Origin: Solibaculum mannosilyticum
GTDB lineage: Bacteria; Bacillota; Clostridia; Oscillospirales; Acutalibacteraceae
Length of the DNA stretch: 64,000 nt
Assembly (NCBI RefSeq): GCF_015140235.1
Contig: NZ_AP023321.1
Location: forward strand, 1,540,501 to 1,604,500
Direction: 5' to 3'
Below the pieces are notes generated by a model. It did not search any database. It was not told the DNA's origin and saw nothing but the letters and a program-made list of their open reading frames with translations. Each line of letters starts with the position of its first letter. Positions within the stretch are counted from its first letter, which is position 1. Made by a program: the position numbers and the translations under genes. Shown in pieces: positions 51,248-60,312 of this stretch.

Positions 51248-51638
51248 GGAGTATCTGAGTCGGTACCTTGTGGCAAAACGCGAAATCGACATCTTACTGG
51301 ATCAACGACAACAACTATGGGAAATGATGACCAAGGTCACTCCTACCCTACAAGCCGATCGTGTCCAGGGCGGGAAGCCTGGTAAGACAGAAGAGATCAG
51401 GGCGATGTATAGTGATCTCGAAAATGAGATATTCGAGCGTTACAAAAAGATGGCAGACCTCATGCTTGAAGTCAAACACGCGATTTACGGTGTACAGAAT
51501 GATGCCCAAAGACGAGTTTTAGAATATCGTTATATTAATGGGATGACGTTTGAAAAAATTGCTGTGAAGACGGATTATAGTTGGCGTCAGGTGTGCCGCA
51601 TTCATGGAAAAGCATTGCAAAAAATAAAGATGTCATAG
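51237..51638 (+). CDS. Late transcription regulator, DUF1492/sigma-like
   Basis: A 133-residue protein with a coiled N-terminus and a sigma-4-like C-terminus (QRRVLEYRYINGMTFEKIAVKTDYSWRQVCRIHGKALQKI). In phages of Firmicutes this position, just before HNH and terminase, belongs to the activator of late genes. Confidence 0.8.
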   Translation: MTAKEYLSRYLVAKREIDILLDQRQQLWEMMTKVTPTLQADRVQGGKPGKTEEIRAMYSDLENEIFERYKKMADLMLEVKHAIYGVQNDAQRRVLEYRYINGMTFEKIAVKTDYSWRQVCRIHGKALQKIKMS

Positions 51639-51755
51639 AATGTCATATTGATCCTGTGCTATCATTAAGCTAGAAGAAATGGGACAAATACTCTTCCATG
51701 TTACATCTCCTTCCTTTGTTGACCGCCGGGCATCTTCTCCCCCGGCGGTACATAT

Positions 51756-51812
51756 GCGGTAGGCGAAGCCAGCCAACCATAGGGGCCAGGGAGGTCGCTC
51801 CTCCCATACCGC
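51756..51812 (+). ncRNA. tRNA-like element A
   Basis: Closing stem GCGGTA/TACCGC, a GGC-GAA-GCC hairpin in D-arm position and GGGAG-loop-CTCCC in T-arm position. No regular anticodon arm and no CCA. Shares its upstream 16 bases with element B. Confidence 0.3.
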
Positions 51813-51929
51813 GCACTACAATGTGGCTCCTGGGTAGCGCCTAGGAACCACACATCATCAGAGGTTAGTGGATTACCCTTTGATGATGAAATCCACTCCC
51901 GCCCTTGCCATTAAGAGGGCGGTACATAT

Positions 51930-52000
51930 GCGGCGCATAGTGTGATTTCCGGGATCCCAACTTGGGAATCAATCTGGTGCAAATCCAGTTCGCCGCTCCA
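51930..52000 (+). ncRNA. tRNA-like element B
   Basis: 71 bases: closing stem GCGGCG/CGCCGC followed by TCCA, a T-arm-like CTGG-TGCAAAT-CCAG, and a CCCA-ACT-TGGG stem in place of an anticodon arm. The anticodon and D-arm are irregular, so this is not a functional tRNA by eye; it could be a degenerate phage tRNA or a mimic. Confidence 0.35.
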
Positions 52001-52107
52001 ACATCCTTCATAGCAATCCTTTCTTGCCGGCCTCCAGTGTAACAGCTGGGGGCCAAAATTATGCCAGAGGTAAACGATAAAATGTTAAAGAAGAAGGCGA
52101 AAAGGAA

Positions 52108-52362
52108 ATGCCAAGAGCCCCAATCTACAACGATAAAAGATATAAGCGCGCCCGGCTAACTGCATTGCGCCGGGACAAATATCTGTGTCAAAGATGCCTT
52201 AGATATGGCCGGTACACCCCGGCAAACACTACTCATCATAAGATACCGATTACGGAACGACCGGACTTGGCTTTTGACCCTGATAATCTGGAATCTATAT
52301 GCCCTGCGTGCCATAATAAAGATCATCCTGAAAAAGGAGGAAGCCGGTCAACTAATTGGTGA
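52108..52362 (+). CDS. HNH endonuclease
   Basis: An 84-residue phage HNH enzyme: KRARLTALRRDKYLCQRCLRYGRYTPANTTHHKIP, NLESICPACHNKDHPEK, with both zinc CxxC pairs. It assists the terminase in packaging and lies directly upstream of it. Confidence 0.93.
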   Translation: MPRAPIYNDKRYKRARLTALRRDKYLCQRCLRYGRYTPANTTHHKIPITERPDLAFDPDNLESICPACHNKDHPEKGGSRSTNW

Positions 52363-52455
52363 CCCCCCTACCCTATTAACTAAAATTTTAAGAACCGAAA
52401 GACCGGAGGGAGGCCCCTTTCACACGCAGGGCCTTTCCCACAATTTTTTTGTTGG

Positions 52456-52830
52456 ATGGTGATCTGCGTGACATTAAAACAGCAAACAATAGAAGCCATG
52501 CGGATTCTTGGGGTGTACAAGCCGCAGTTCGACCCCATGATTGAGACGTATTGCGGCCTAAAAGAGCAATATAAAAAGCTCCAAAAAGAAGTGAAAAAGA
52601 GAGGGTTTCAAATGGTAGTGCCTACCGGTATGGGTGGGTTAAAGAAAAATCCGATCATCGGGATCATGGAAAGTCTACGTAAAGATATTTTGATATATTC
52701 AGACCGACTATGCTTGAATCCGAAGGCGTTGGATGCTGTAAAAATAGTTCAACCGGCAGCCGCATCAAAGGAGGATGAGGCATTGAGTAAAGCGGAAGAG
52801 TTGATGAATGGAAATGGAGGGCAAATATAA
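52456..52830 (+). CDS. Terminase small subunit (P27 family)
   Basis: A 124-residue protein: RILGVYKPQFDPMIETYCGLKEQYKKLQKEV, NPIIGIMESLRKDILIYSDRLCLNP. GTG 52456 or GTG 52468 may start it. Overlaps the large subunit by 23 bases. Binds phage DNA for packaging. Confidence 0.85.
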   Translation: MVICVTLKQQTIEAMRILGVYKPQFDPMIETYCGLKEQYKKLQKEVKKRGFQMVVPTGMGGLKKNPIIGIMESLRKDILIYSDRLCLNPKALDAVKIVQPAAASKEDEALSKAEELMNGNGGQI

Positions 52831-54520
52831 AAATTATGAAGTAGTATTTGGATATGCTCAGGGGATCATTGATGGAACGATCATAGCAAACGAGGATCGT
52901 GTTCTAGCCTGCAAACGGTTCTTCCGAGACCTAAAGAATCCGGACTATGATTTCCGGCCGCAGGTGGCCGAGTACATCATATTTTTAATCGAAAACACTT
53001 TAGTCCACGTTAAGGGAAAAATGAAAGGGAAGCCCTTTCTTTTGCTTCCGTGGGAAAAATTCATTATATATAATCTGGCGGGTTTTTGGCTTCATGGAAC
53101 CGAAAAAAGGCGATTCCGTGAGGCTTTCATTTTTGTCCCGCGCAAAAACGGGAAGACACCTTTTGCTGCCGCCCTCATGTGGGCATTCGGGATGATGGAT
53201 CGTCAGTACGGGTCTACCGTATACCTGGTGGGCAACGCGCTTAAACAGGCGTTGGAGAGTTTTACTGTACTGGTAAAAAACGTCCGAAGCATGGGGAACC
53301 CAGGAGCATATAAAATCCATGAATCCCAGAATGATCATAGTATTGAACGGGTGTGGAGAGATTCGACAGGAAAAGAAACTGGATTCCTCTCAGTACAAGC
53401 TTTGGCCGCAAACCCAGACAGTCAGGATTCCTTTAACTGTAATTATGCTGTATGTGACGAAATTCACGCGTATAAGAAGGCAAAACAATACACTCTCTTC
53501 AAAGAAGCCATGATTGCATACGAGAATAAGCTGCTTATCGGTATTACGACGGCTGGGGACAACACCAATTCATTCTGCTTTAAACGACTCAATTATTGCA
53601 AGCAGGTCCTCCGACAGGAGTGCCCGGACGAACAATATTTCATCTGGATTTGCCAGGCTGACAACCCGGATGATTATACCAACCCAATTGAGCATGAGAA
53701 GGCCAACCCCTCCTATGGGGTCACGGTTAATTCAAAAGAAATTGAAGAGAACGCTATCCAAGCACAAAACGATCCGTCCGTCAGGGCGGATTTTTTAGCA
53801 AAGCAGTTAAATGTCTATGTACACAACACCAAGACATATTTTGACATGGCGTTGGTGACCGCATCAGACGGACAATACAATTGGACGTTGGACGAACTAG
53901 CAAAACTGCCCATCAAATGGTATGGCGGCGCTGACCTGTCTAAGATGTATGACTTAACGGGCGCGGCGCTTCATGGACAATATGGAGACGTTCACATCGT
54001 CATTTCTCATGGATTCATCCCGGTCACTCAGGCGTATAAAAAAGCCGATGAGGATAACATCCCGCTGTTCTACTGGAAAGACAATGGCTGGCTTACCTTA
54101 TGCAACGACGAAGTCATTGATTACAACGACGTGGTCAATTGGTATATAAGTCTAAAAGAAATGGGGTTCAAAATCAAATGGATTGGGTATGACAGGCGAT
54201 ACAGTCGTGAGTTTGTAAAATTGGCTAAGGCCAAAGGGTTTCGCGTGCGTGATCAGTCTCAACGGTATGTGGAAAAGACGGAATCTTTCCGCGAAATTGA
54301 AAATGCCATTCGCAAAGGCAATTACTATTACCTACACAACCAGGCATTTGAGTATTGCATTGGCAACGTATTTGCTGTCGAAGATTCAGATGAGTTTGTT
54401 CGATTTCGAAAGGTCGAGGATCATTTGCGCATCGACCTTTTTGACGCCGACGTCATTGCCTGCAAACAGATGCTAATCGGCGAAGAACGAGCGTCGGCCG
54501 GCAAAGGCTGGTGGGATTAA
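52808..54520 (+). CDS. Terminase large subunit
   Basis: A 570-residue packaging motor and nuclease: LLPWEKFIIYNLAGF, Walker A-like FVPRKNGKTPFAAALMW, Walker B AVCDEIHAYKK, GITTAGDNTNS coupling motif; the nuclease acidic residues include GGADLSKMYDLTG and FDADVIA. HK97-type. Confidence 0.95.
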   Translation: MEMEGKYKNYEVVFGYAQGIIDGTIIANEDRVLACKRFFRDLKNPDYDFRPQVAEYIIFLIENTLVHVKGKMKGKPFLLLPWEKFIIYNLAGFWLHGTEKRRFREAFIFVPRKNGKTPFAAALMWAFGMMDRQYGSTVYLVGNALKQALESFTVLVKNVRSMGNPGAYKIHESQNDHSIERVWRDSTGKETGFLSVQALAANPDSQDSFNCNYAVCDEIHAYKKAKQYTLFKEAMIAYENKLLIGITTAGDNTNSFCFKRLNYCKQVLRQECPDEQYFIWICQADNPDDYTNPIEHEKANPSYGVTVNSKEIEENAIQAQNDPSVRADFLAKQLNVYVHNTKTYFDMALVTASDGQYNWTLDELAKLPIKWYGGADLSKMYDLTGAALHGQYGDVHIVISHGFIPVTQAYKKADEDNIPLFYWKDNGWLTLCNDEVIDYNDVVNWYISLKEMGFKIKWIGYDRRYSREFVKLAKAKGFRVRDQSQRYVEKTESFREIENAIRKGNYYYLHNQAFEYCIGNVFAVEDSDEFVRFRKVEDHLRIDLFDADVIACKQMLIGEERASAGKGWWD

Positions 54521-54544
54521 AAGATTAAAAAAGGATGTGATAAC

Positions 54545-55759
54545 TTGTGGGGAAAACAAAATAAAAAGAGCAATACCGCAAGGGATAAGCCTAAAAAGTC
54601 CACTGTAGGCTGGTTATGTTCCAACAGCGGATATGACACATTGTGCATTCCAGGATATACCCGGTTTCTAGATTGCCCGGAAGTGCAAATGGCAATCAAC
54701 AAGATTGCTGACCTTGTATCATCCATGACCATCTACCTAATGGAGAATACCGACGATGGCGACGTCCGAATCGTCAATGACCTGTCACGAAAGATTGATA
54801 TCAATCCCAATCGGCATATGACGCGCAAGACCTTTATTTCCTGTGTCGTCCGTACCCTCTTGGGGGAAGGTGACGGAAATGCGGTCATTTTGCCAAAAAC
54901 ACGTGGCGGTTATTTAGATGACCTCATCCCCCTCCCCCCGTCTCAGGTAACATTTCAGGAGTCTGGGGATTCTTACGTGATCCAATACAGCGGGAAAGCA
55001 TATAACCCGGATGAGTTGATTCATATTTGCATCAATCCCAGCCCGGAAAATCCATTCTGGGGACAGGGGTATCGAGTGGCATTGAAAGATGTTGCTCAGA
55101 GCTTGAAACAGGCAACCGCAACCAAGAAGGGATTTATGGCTGACAAATGGAAACCGTCCCTCATTGTTAAGGTAGAAGCCACAGCCGATGAGTTTTCCAA
55201 CAAAGAGGCCCGCCGTAAATTTGCAGATGAATATTTGAGTACTCAGGAGGCAGGAGAACCATGGATTATTCCCTCTGACTTATTAGCTATAGAACAAGTC
55301 AAACCATTGTCTCTCAATGACCTGGCCATCAATGACGCGGTAACATTGGACAAAAAGACGGTAGCGGCAATCCTCGATGTGCCGTCATTTGTGGTTGGCG
55401 CAGGCTCATACAACAAAGACGAGTACAACAACCTCATTTCCACCAAGATCCTGTCCATTGCTCGTGCCATCGAACAGGAATTCACAAAAAAACTGCTCTC
55501 TTCACGGCATTGGTATTTCAGGTTTAATCCCCGCGCTCTCTACGCCTACAACATCAATGAGCTTGCAAGCGTGGGCAAGGAGATGTTTGTCCGCGGGATC
55601 ATGACAGGAAATGAGGTGCGTGATTGGATCGGGTTGTCACCTAAGCCTGGATTGTCCCAATTGACCATCCTGGAAAACTACATTCCACTTGACAAAATCG
55701 CAAACCAAAGCAAGCTGATGGGAGGTGATGAAAATGGATCGGAAAATGAGACAATTTAG
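54545..55759 (+). CDS. Portal protein (HK97 family)
   Basis: A 404-residue protein with LVSSMTIYLMEN, RTLLGEGDGNAVILPKTRGGYLDDLIPLPPSQV, DELIHICINPSPENPFWGQGY, PSFVVGAGSYNKDEYNNL. TTG 54545 after AAGGATG is the likely start. Forms the dodecamer through which DNA enters the head. Confidence 0.93.
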   Translation: MWGKQNKKSNTARDKPKKSTVGWLCSNSGYDTLCIPGYTRFLDCPEVQMAINKIADLVSSMTIYLMENTDDGDVRIVNDLSRKIDINPNRHMTRKTFISCVVRTLLGEGDGNAVILPKTRGGYLDDLIPLPPSQVTFQESGDSYVIQYSGKAYNPDELIHICINPSPENPFWGQGYRVALKDVAQSLKQATATKKGFMADKWKPSLIVKVEATADEFSNKEARRKFADEYLSTQEAGEPWIIPSDLLAIEQVKPLSLNDLAINDAVTLDKKTVAAILDVPSFVVGAGSYNKDEYNNLISTKILSIARAIEQEFTKKLLSSRHWYFRFNPRALYAYNINELASVGKEMFVRGIMTGNEVRDWIGLSPKPGLSQLTILENYIPLDKIANQSKLMGGDENGSENETI

Positions 55760-56315
55760 ATGCCATCCTACCGATTTCAAAACCCGCGAAGAGGATACCG
55801 GAGATCTGTACATCGAAGGATATTTTTCGGTGTTCAATTCAGACTATGAGCTTTGGCCAGGGTGTACGGAAAGCATTGCACCAAAGGCATTTTCTCATAC
55901 ATTGGATGGGGATATTCGGGCATTGGTGGATCATGAGACCAGGCTGGTGTTGGGACGTAATACAGCAGGAACATTAGAGCTTAAGGAAGACGAAAAAGGA
56001 CTATGGGGACGCATCAAGATCAATCGAGAAGATCAAGACGCTATGAACCTGTATGCCCGCGTCCAGCGCGGCGACGTCAACCAATGCTCTTTTGGATTTG
56101 ACATTTTAGATGAAGATTTCCAAACTCGTGAAGACGGAGACAACCACTGGATTATCCGGGAAGTCGAGTTGTATGAGGTGTCGGTAGTCACCTTTCCAGC
56201 TTATACAGACACCAGTGTGGCAGCCAGAAAAAGAGATTGGGAACAAATTCAAAAACGAAAAATGGATCTCTGGCGGGAAACATGCCGCCTGAAACTAAAG
56301 CACAAGGAGGATTAA
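55734..56315 (+). CDS. Prohead protease (HK97 family)
   Basis: A 193-residue serine protease: LYIEGYFSVFNSDYELWPGCTESI, LVDHETRLVLGR (catalytic His), QCSFGFDI (Ser), VSVVTFPAY. ATG 55734 is 8 bases after GGAGG. It removes the N-terminal part of the capsid protein. Confidence 0.93.
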   Translation: MDRKMRQFRCHPTDFKTREEDTGDLYIEGYFSVFNSDYELWPGCTESIAPKAFSHTLDGDIRALVDHETRLVLGRNTAGTLELKEDEKGLWGRIKINREDQDAMNLYARVQRGDVNQCSFGFDILDEDFQTREDGDNHWIIREVELYEVSVVTFPAYTDTSVAARKRDWEQIQKRKMDLWRETCRLKLKHKED

Positions 56316-56316
56316 T

Positions 56317-57762
56317 ATGGCACTGAAAGTAATTATGTTGAGGAAAAAACTGGACGATAAGCTAACAGAGCTTAGATCTTTGGAGAGCTCTAAATCAGAA
56401 TTGCGCCGCCGAGAACAAGATCTGGAACGGGCCATTGAAGAAGCCCAGACCGAAGAGGAAAAGAAGGTTGTAGAAGAAAACGTGGATCAATTCCAGAAGG
56501 ATCAAGACGCCAACGAGACATCTATTGAGGATATCAAAAAAGAAATCGAAGATATCAAAAAACAGATCAAGGCGGTTGAAGAAAAAATTCAGGAGGAAGA
56601 ACCGGTAGCCGAGGAACCTTCTAAAGACCCCGATAACGATACAGAAAAAAGAGAACAAGGAGTTGGTACAATGACAAAAAGATTCCATGGTCAGACCCCG
56701 GAACAGCGCAGTGCATATTTAGGAAGATCCGATGTCAAAGAATTCTATCAAAGAGTATCCGATCTTATCCGAGAAAAAAGAGCTGTCTCCGGTTCGGAGT
56801 TGTTGATTCCTGATGTGGTATTGGATCTGTTGCGCGATAACATGGACCAATATTCAAAATTGATTAAGTATGTACGCCTCCGCCGGGTGGGTGGCAAAGC
56901 CCGTCAGACTATTGCAGGCGATATCCCGGAAGCTATCTGGACAGAAGCAACCGGAAAACTTAACGAGCTGAATTTGGATTTCTCAGCTGTCGAGGTAGAC
57001 GGCTATAAAGTGGGAGGATTTATCCCTGTACATAATTCCATTTTGGAGGATAGTGTGCTGGTTTCCCTTGCCAATGAGATTGAGACTATGCTCGGCCTTG
57101 CTATTGGCCTGGCTCTGGATAAGGCCATTATCTACGGTACAGGGACCAAGATGCCTCTTGGATTTGCCGCTCGTCTCGCTCAGACAACGGCGCCCGATGG
57201 AAAAGAAGAGGGCTGGGTCAATCTTTCCGTCAGCAACATCAAAAAAATTGATGGAACTACCAAAACAGGAATTGACCTATTCAAGGAAGTCCTCAAAGCT
57301 CTTGCCAATGCCAAAAGCCGTCACTCTCGGAACGGTATGGTGCTGTGCATGAATGAAACTACCTGGAACTCTGTCATTCTGCCGGAGAGTTTGAACATCA
57401 ATTCCGCAGGTGCCATGGTAGCGGCAACTAACGGGACTTTTCCGGCCATTGGTGCGAAAGTCGAGTTCTTGGATTTCATCCCTGATGGCGATGTGGTAGG
57501 TGGATATCTCGAAAAATATCTTTTGGCCGAACGTGCCGGAGGGTCCATCAAAGTGTCCGAGCATGCACGCTTTATCGAAGACCAAACAGTGTTCCGTGGA
57601 ACGGCGCGTTATGATGGATTACCGGTCCGAGCTGATAGCTTTATTGTTTTAAATTTACAGAATAAAGCGCCTACTACATCCGTAACATTCGGTACCGACA
57701 CAGCTAACACAGTAACGGAAGATGACAGCGAATCGCAGTCCTTGGAAAAAGCAAAAAAATAA
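56317..57762 (+). CDS. Major capsid protein with scaffolding N-terminus
   Basis: A 481-residue HK97-type capsid protein. Residues 1-105 are a Lys/Glu coiled coil (delta domain), removed by the protease. The coat fold follows: IPDVVLDLLRDNMDQYSKLIKYVRLR, DFSAVEVDGYKVGGFIPVHNSILEDS, KAIIYGTGTKMPLGF, LAERAGGSIKVSEHARFIEDQTVFRGTARYDG. An internal ATG at 56671 (residue 119) has AAGGAG 8 bases upstream and could start a coat-only form. Confidence 0.93.
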   Translation: MALKVIMLRKKLDDKLTELRSLESSKSELRRREQDLERAIEEAQTEEEKKVVEENVDQFQKDQDANETSIEDIKKEIEDIKKQIKAVEEKIQEEEPVAEEPSKDPDNDTEKREQGVGTMTKRFHGQTPEQRSAYLGRSDVKEFYQRVSDLIREKRAVSGSELLIPDVVLDLLRDNMDQYSKLIKYVRLRRVGGKARQTIAGDIPEAIWTEATGKLNELNLDFSAVEVDGYKVGGFIPVHNSILEDSVLVSLANEIETMLGLAIGLALDKAIIYGTGTKMPLGFAARLAQTTAPDGKEEGWVNLSVSNIKKIDGTTKTGIDLFKEVLKALANAKSRHSRNGMVLCMNETTWNSVILPESLNINSAGAMVAATNGTFPAIGAKVEFLDFIPDGDVVGGYLEKYLLAERAGGSIKVSEHARFIEDQTVFRGTARYDGLPVRADSFIVLNLQNKAPTTSVTFGTDTANTVTEDDSESQSLEKAKK

Positions 57763-57780
57763 AGGCGGAGGTGAACGCCG

Positions 57781-58071
57781 GTGAAAAAAGAAGTGCTGAT
57801 GTCCCTCCTCAAGCAAGACCTTAACCGTACCGGCGTGACGCTGGACGATGACTACTTATCGGCACTGATCCAGGCGGCAATCTCTCGCTTGGTGCGGCAG
57901 GGCATCCGCCTGGAAAATAATGAGGAATATCAGATATTAATAGTAGGGACAGCCGCATGGATGTATCGGAAGCGCATCAACGGAGAGGCTATGCCCATGT
58001 ATTTGCGAGCCATGCGCAATGATATCTTAGTCTCTCAAAAGATGAGGGTGGTTGGAACCTATGATGGATGA
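57781..58071 (+). CDS. Head-tail connector protein
   Basis: A 96-residue helical protein (SLLKQDLNRTGVTLDDDYLSALIQAAISRLVRQGI) in the place and size of HK97 gp6-type connectors. GGAGG precedes GTG 57781. Confidence 0.75.
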   Translation: MKKEVLMSLLKQDLNRTGVTLDDDYLSALIQAAISRLVRQGIRLENNEEYQILIVGTAAWMYRKRINGEAMPMYLRAMRNDILVSQKMRVVGTYDG

Positions 58072-58408
58072 CGGACTATGCAGCATCTACAAAGTTAAAA
58101 ATGTTGCTGAAAAAGGAAATAAACCAGTTAAAGGGCTCACCAAATTGGTGGGCCCTGTGTGTTATGAAGAGCGGACAGTTGGGATTACACGGTACTATAC
58201 CGCCATGCAGGCACACGTGAGAGTGGACCGCGTCTTAAGGATCTGGAAGAACACAGAAATCAGTTCTCAAGATGTATGCATCCCCGCCGATGGGCAACAG
58301 TATACCATCCAACAGATACAACACACTACAGATGATGACGGACTGCCGGTTTCAGACTTGACCTTGGAGCGGCTGGAGGTAACCTATGACGTTACAAGAT
58401 CTACGTGA
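58061..58408 (+). CDS. Head closure / head-tail adaptor
   Basis: A 115-residue beta-rich protein: SIYKVKNVAEKGNKPVKGLTKL, CYEERTVGITRYYTAM, DVCIPADGQQYTIQQIQHT, fitting SPP1 gp16-like closure proteins. ATG 58061 chosen after GAGGGTGG. Overlaps both neighbours. Confidence 0.7.
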   Translation: MMDDGLCSIYKVKNVAEKGNKPVKGLTKLVGPVCYEERTVGITRYYTAMQAHVRVDRVLRIWKNTEISSQDVCIPADGQQYTIQQIQHTTDDDGLPVSDLTLERLEVTYDVTRST

Positions 58409-58700
58409 CCTATTAGGGACAATCGGGCTGCCTATTGCTCATTATGAAATGTTGGATCAACCGGATCGGTATATTGTGTGGGCCGAGTACATATGCTCTC
58501 CTCTCTGCGCCGACAACAACCAGTCTGAAATCTTATGGAAGGTACAGATAGATCTATTCACCAAAACGGAATATGATCCGGCAGCAGAAAGCGTTGTAGA
58601 AGCGTTGTTGAAAAATGAAGTAGCTATCATAGATCGATCCACAACCTACGAAACCGACACCGGATACATCCATCATATCTATGATGTGGAGGTAACGTGA
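58386..58700 (+). CDS. Tail terminator-like protein (104 aa)
   Basis: LRDLLGTIGLPIAHYEMLDQPDRYIVWAEY, WKVQIDLFTKTEYDPAAESVVEALLKN: size and pattern fit small tail-completion proteins. Gene order (before gp10) is slightly unusual, so the name is tentative. Confidence 0.55.
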   Translation: MTLQDLRDLLGTIGLPIAHYEMLDQPDRYIVWAEYICSPLCADNNQSEILWKVQIDLFTKTEYDPAAESVVEALLKNEVAIIDRSTTYETDTGYIHHIYDVEVT

Positions 58701-59116
58701 TGGCAAATTTCAGCGTCGTTGGATTGGAATCTTGGTCGGCGGATATGGCGGATGTGGCGGCGCTTCCGGACGATGTGGCGGAACGTATGCTGGACGCTGG
58801 ATGCGATGTGCTGGAAAACGCTCAAAAAGCGGAGGCGGCTAGTCTCGGAATTAAGGACACAGGAGATTTCATTTCTTCAATTAAGCGGACAAAAATGAAG
58901 GCCGACACCAATGGAAGCCGAACCAAAGACGTATATCCACAAGGGAAAGACCGCAAAGGCATCCGAAATGCGGAAAAGGGTTTTATTGCAGAATACGGTA
59001 CTTCAAAACAGCCTGCTCGGCCTTGGATGCGCCGGGCAAACCAGAAATCGGAAACCGCTGTCCAAAACGCAATGGAAGCGGTGTACGACGATTACATTCA
59101 AAAATCAGGAGGTTGA
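58700..59116 (+). CDS. HK97 gp10-family protein
   Basis: A 138-residue protein ending in GFIAEYGTSKQPARPWMRRANQKSE, the gp10 signature. ATG 58700, 7 bases after GGAGG. Acts at the head-tail joint. Confidence 0.85.
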   Translation: MANFSVVGLESWSADMADVAALPDDVAERMLDAGCDVLENAQKAEAASLGIKDTGDFISSIKRTKMKADTNGSRTKDVYPQGKDRKGIRNAEKGFIAEYGTSKQPARPWMRRANQKSETAVQNAMEAVYDDYIQKSGG

Positions 59117-59121
59117 TTGTT

Positions 59122-59709
59122 ATGGCATTTATCGGGCTTAGATATCCGGTTTTTGCACCTATTGCATCGGAGCCGGAATTAGCAGCTCCTACTTATTCTA
59201 AAGGCGTTGTTCTAGGCAAGGCCGTTAGCGCAGATGTAAAGTTGGAATTCAACGACGAATCCTTGTATGCCGACGATGCCTTGGCTGAATCGGAGACATC
59301 CTTCAAAAGTGGGACCATCGAAATGGGGCTTGACGACATATCAAGCGAAAATGAAGCTGTTGTGTTTGGCGTAACAGCAGAAGACGCTACAGAGGAAGAC
59401 GGACAGAAAACAGTTACCTATTCCGCGTCCGACACTCCCCCGTTTGGCGGCCTTGGATTCTTTAAAACACGTCAAAAAGACGGTAAAAAGAGCTATCGGG
59501 CGTACTGGTATCTTAAAACCAAATTTAAGTTGGGCGATGATTCCGCCAGCACCAATGGTGATAAGATCGAGTGGCAGACCCCTACAGTATCAGGAACTAT
59601 CTACAAAGCCAACAATGATGTGTGGAGAGAATACACCGATTTTGATACGGTAGAAGATGCGATTGCCTATCTAAATAAAAAGGCGATGATTACTAGCGGA
59701 GGTGCATAA
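59122..59709 (+). CDS. Major tail tube protein
   Basis: A 195-residue beta-rich protein: FIGLRYPVFAPIASEPEL, GKAVSADVKLEFNDESLYADDALAE, GTIEMGLDDIS, GGLGFFKTRQKDGKKSYRAYWYLKTKF, in the phi13-type tail family. ATG 59122 after AGGAGG. Confidence 0.88.
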   Translation: MAFIGLRYPVFAPIASEPELAAPTYSKGVVLGKAVSADVKLEFNDESLYADDALAESETSFKSGTIEMGLDDISSENEAVVFGVTAEDATEEDGQKTVTYSASDTPPFGGLGFFKTRQKDGKKSYRAYWYLKTKFKLGDDSASTNGDKIEWQTPTVSGTIYKANNDVWREYTDFDTVEDAIAYLNKKAMITSGGA

Positions 59710-59712
59710 TCG

Positions 59713-60141
59713 ATGGAAAAGAATGTACCTACAGTAACTCTGGGAGGTCAAGAATTTGAACTCGCGTTTACAACTGAAGCTATGTTGCAATTTTCGAAAA
59801 AATATGGTGGCGTTGAAAACGCGGGAAAGATGATGCAAGAAGGCGATGCAGAGGAAAAGATCCGGGTCATGATCTGGATCATAACCCTCATGATTAATCA
59901 AGGAATAGAAAAACAAAACATGCTGAATCTATTGACTGGATCGCCAGAAAAACCAAGGCGGTTGGTCACCGAACAGATAGTCCGGGTGCTTCTCCCTCTT
60001 AATGACATCCGGGAACTCAAACAAAAAATTATGACAGCCATATGTATCGGGATGGGAAGAGAAATTCCGGAAGAACTCGTGGATGAAGATCTAGCAGAAA
60101 TCCAAGCAGAAAAAAACGTAACAAGCGGGACGACTCAATAA
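59713..60141 (+). CDS. Tail assembly chaperone (G protein)
   Basis: A 142-residue helical protein: TVTLGGQEFELAFTTEAMLQFSKKYGGVEN, RVMIWIITLMINQGIEK. Near its end the slippery heptamer A-AAA-AAC leads a fraction of ribosomes into the T frame. Confidence 0.88.
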   Translation: MEKNVPTVTLGGQEFELAFTTEAMLQFSKKYGGVENAGKMMQEGDAEEKIRVMIWIITLMINQGIEKQNMLNLLTGSPEKPRRLVTEQIVRVLLPLNDIRELKQKIMTAICIGMGREIPEELVDEDLAEIQAEKNVTSGTTQ

Positions 60142-60308
60142 GTCGTGCCCGCTTGTTGTATATTGGTGTCACATTGCTGAAGCTTACAGTACAAGAGACA
60201 CTATTGATGTACCCTGGCCTGCTCCTTGACATGTTCCATTGTTATAAGGAGCAACATGACCAGGTGAGCCGTCAGGACGCTGAAATGCTTGCCATATTAG
60301 GGGGGTGA
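59713..60308 (+). CDS. Tail chaperone G-T fusion by -1 frameshift
   Basis: At 60111-60117 A AAA AAC lies in the correct phase for a -1 slip. Directly after it AACAAGCGGG and CCCGCTTGTT (60120-60160) make a strong stem. The -1 frame then stays open to TGA at 60306-60308, encoding KRDDSISRARLLYIGVTLLKL and LMYPGLLLDMFHCYKEQHDQ. This matches the lambda G-GT arrangement between tail tube and tape measure. Confidence 0.88.
60120..60160 (+). promoter_or_regulatory. Frameshift-stimulating RNA stem-loop
   Basis: A 10-bp outer stem (AACAAGCGGG/CCCGCTTGTT) with an inner GACT/AGTC stem, starting 2 bases after the slippery site. It also overlaps the zero-frame stop. Confidence 0.8.
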
Positions 60309-60312
60309 CCAA

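Larger units (their letters stand above)
51639..52107 (+). other. Structured non-coding region before the late genes
   Basis: No gene. It contains an ACCGCCGGG/CCCGGCGGT hairpin (51722-51749), a 16-base direct repeat GGCGGTACATATGCGG at 51744 and 51918, each leading into a tRNA-like element, and an AGTGGATT/AATCCACT hairpin with CATCATC/GATGATG arms (51850-51898). Transcription of the late genes should start or be controlled here. Confidence 0.6.

Noticed and set aside
51930-52000. Element B as a functional tRNA
   Set aside because: Acceptor-like and T-arm-like stems and CCA are present, but no regular D-arm or 7-base anticodon loop can be drawn.
53000-53338. Minus-strand frame within the terminase gene
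   Set aside because: Antisense shadow with no start context; the terminase motifs are unmistakable.
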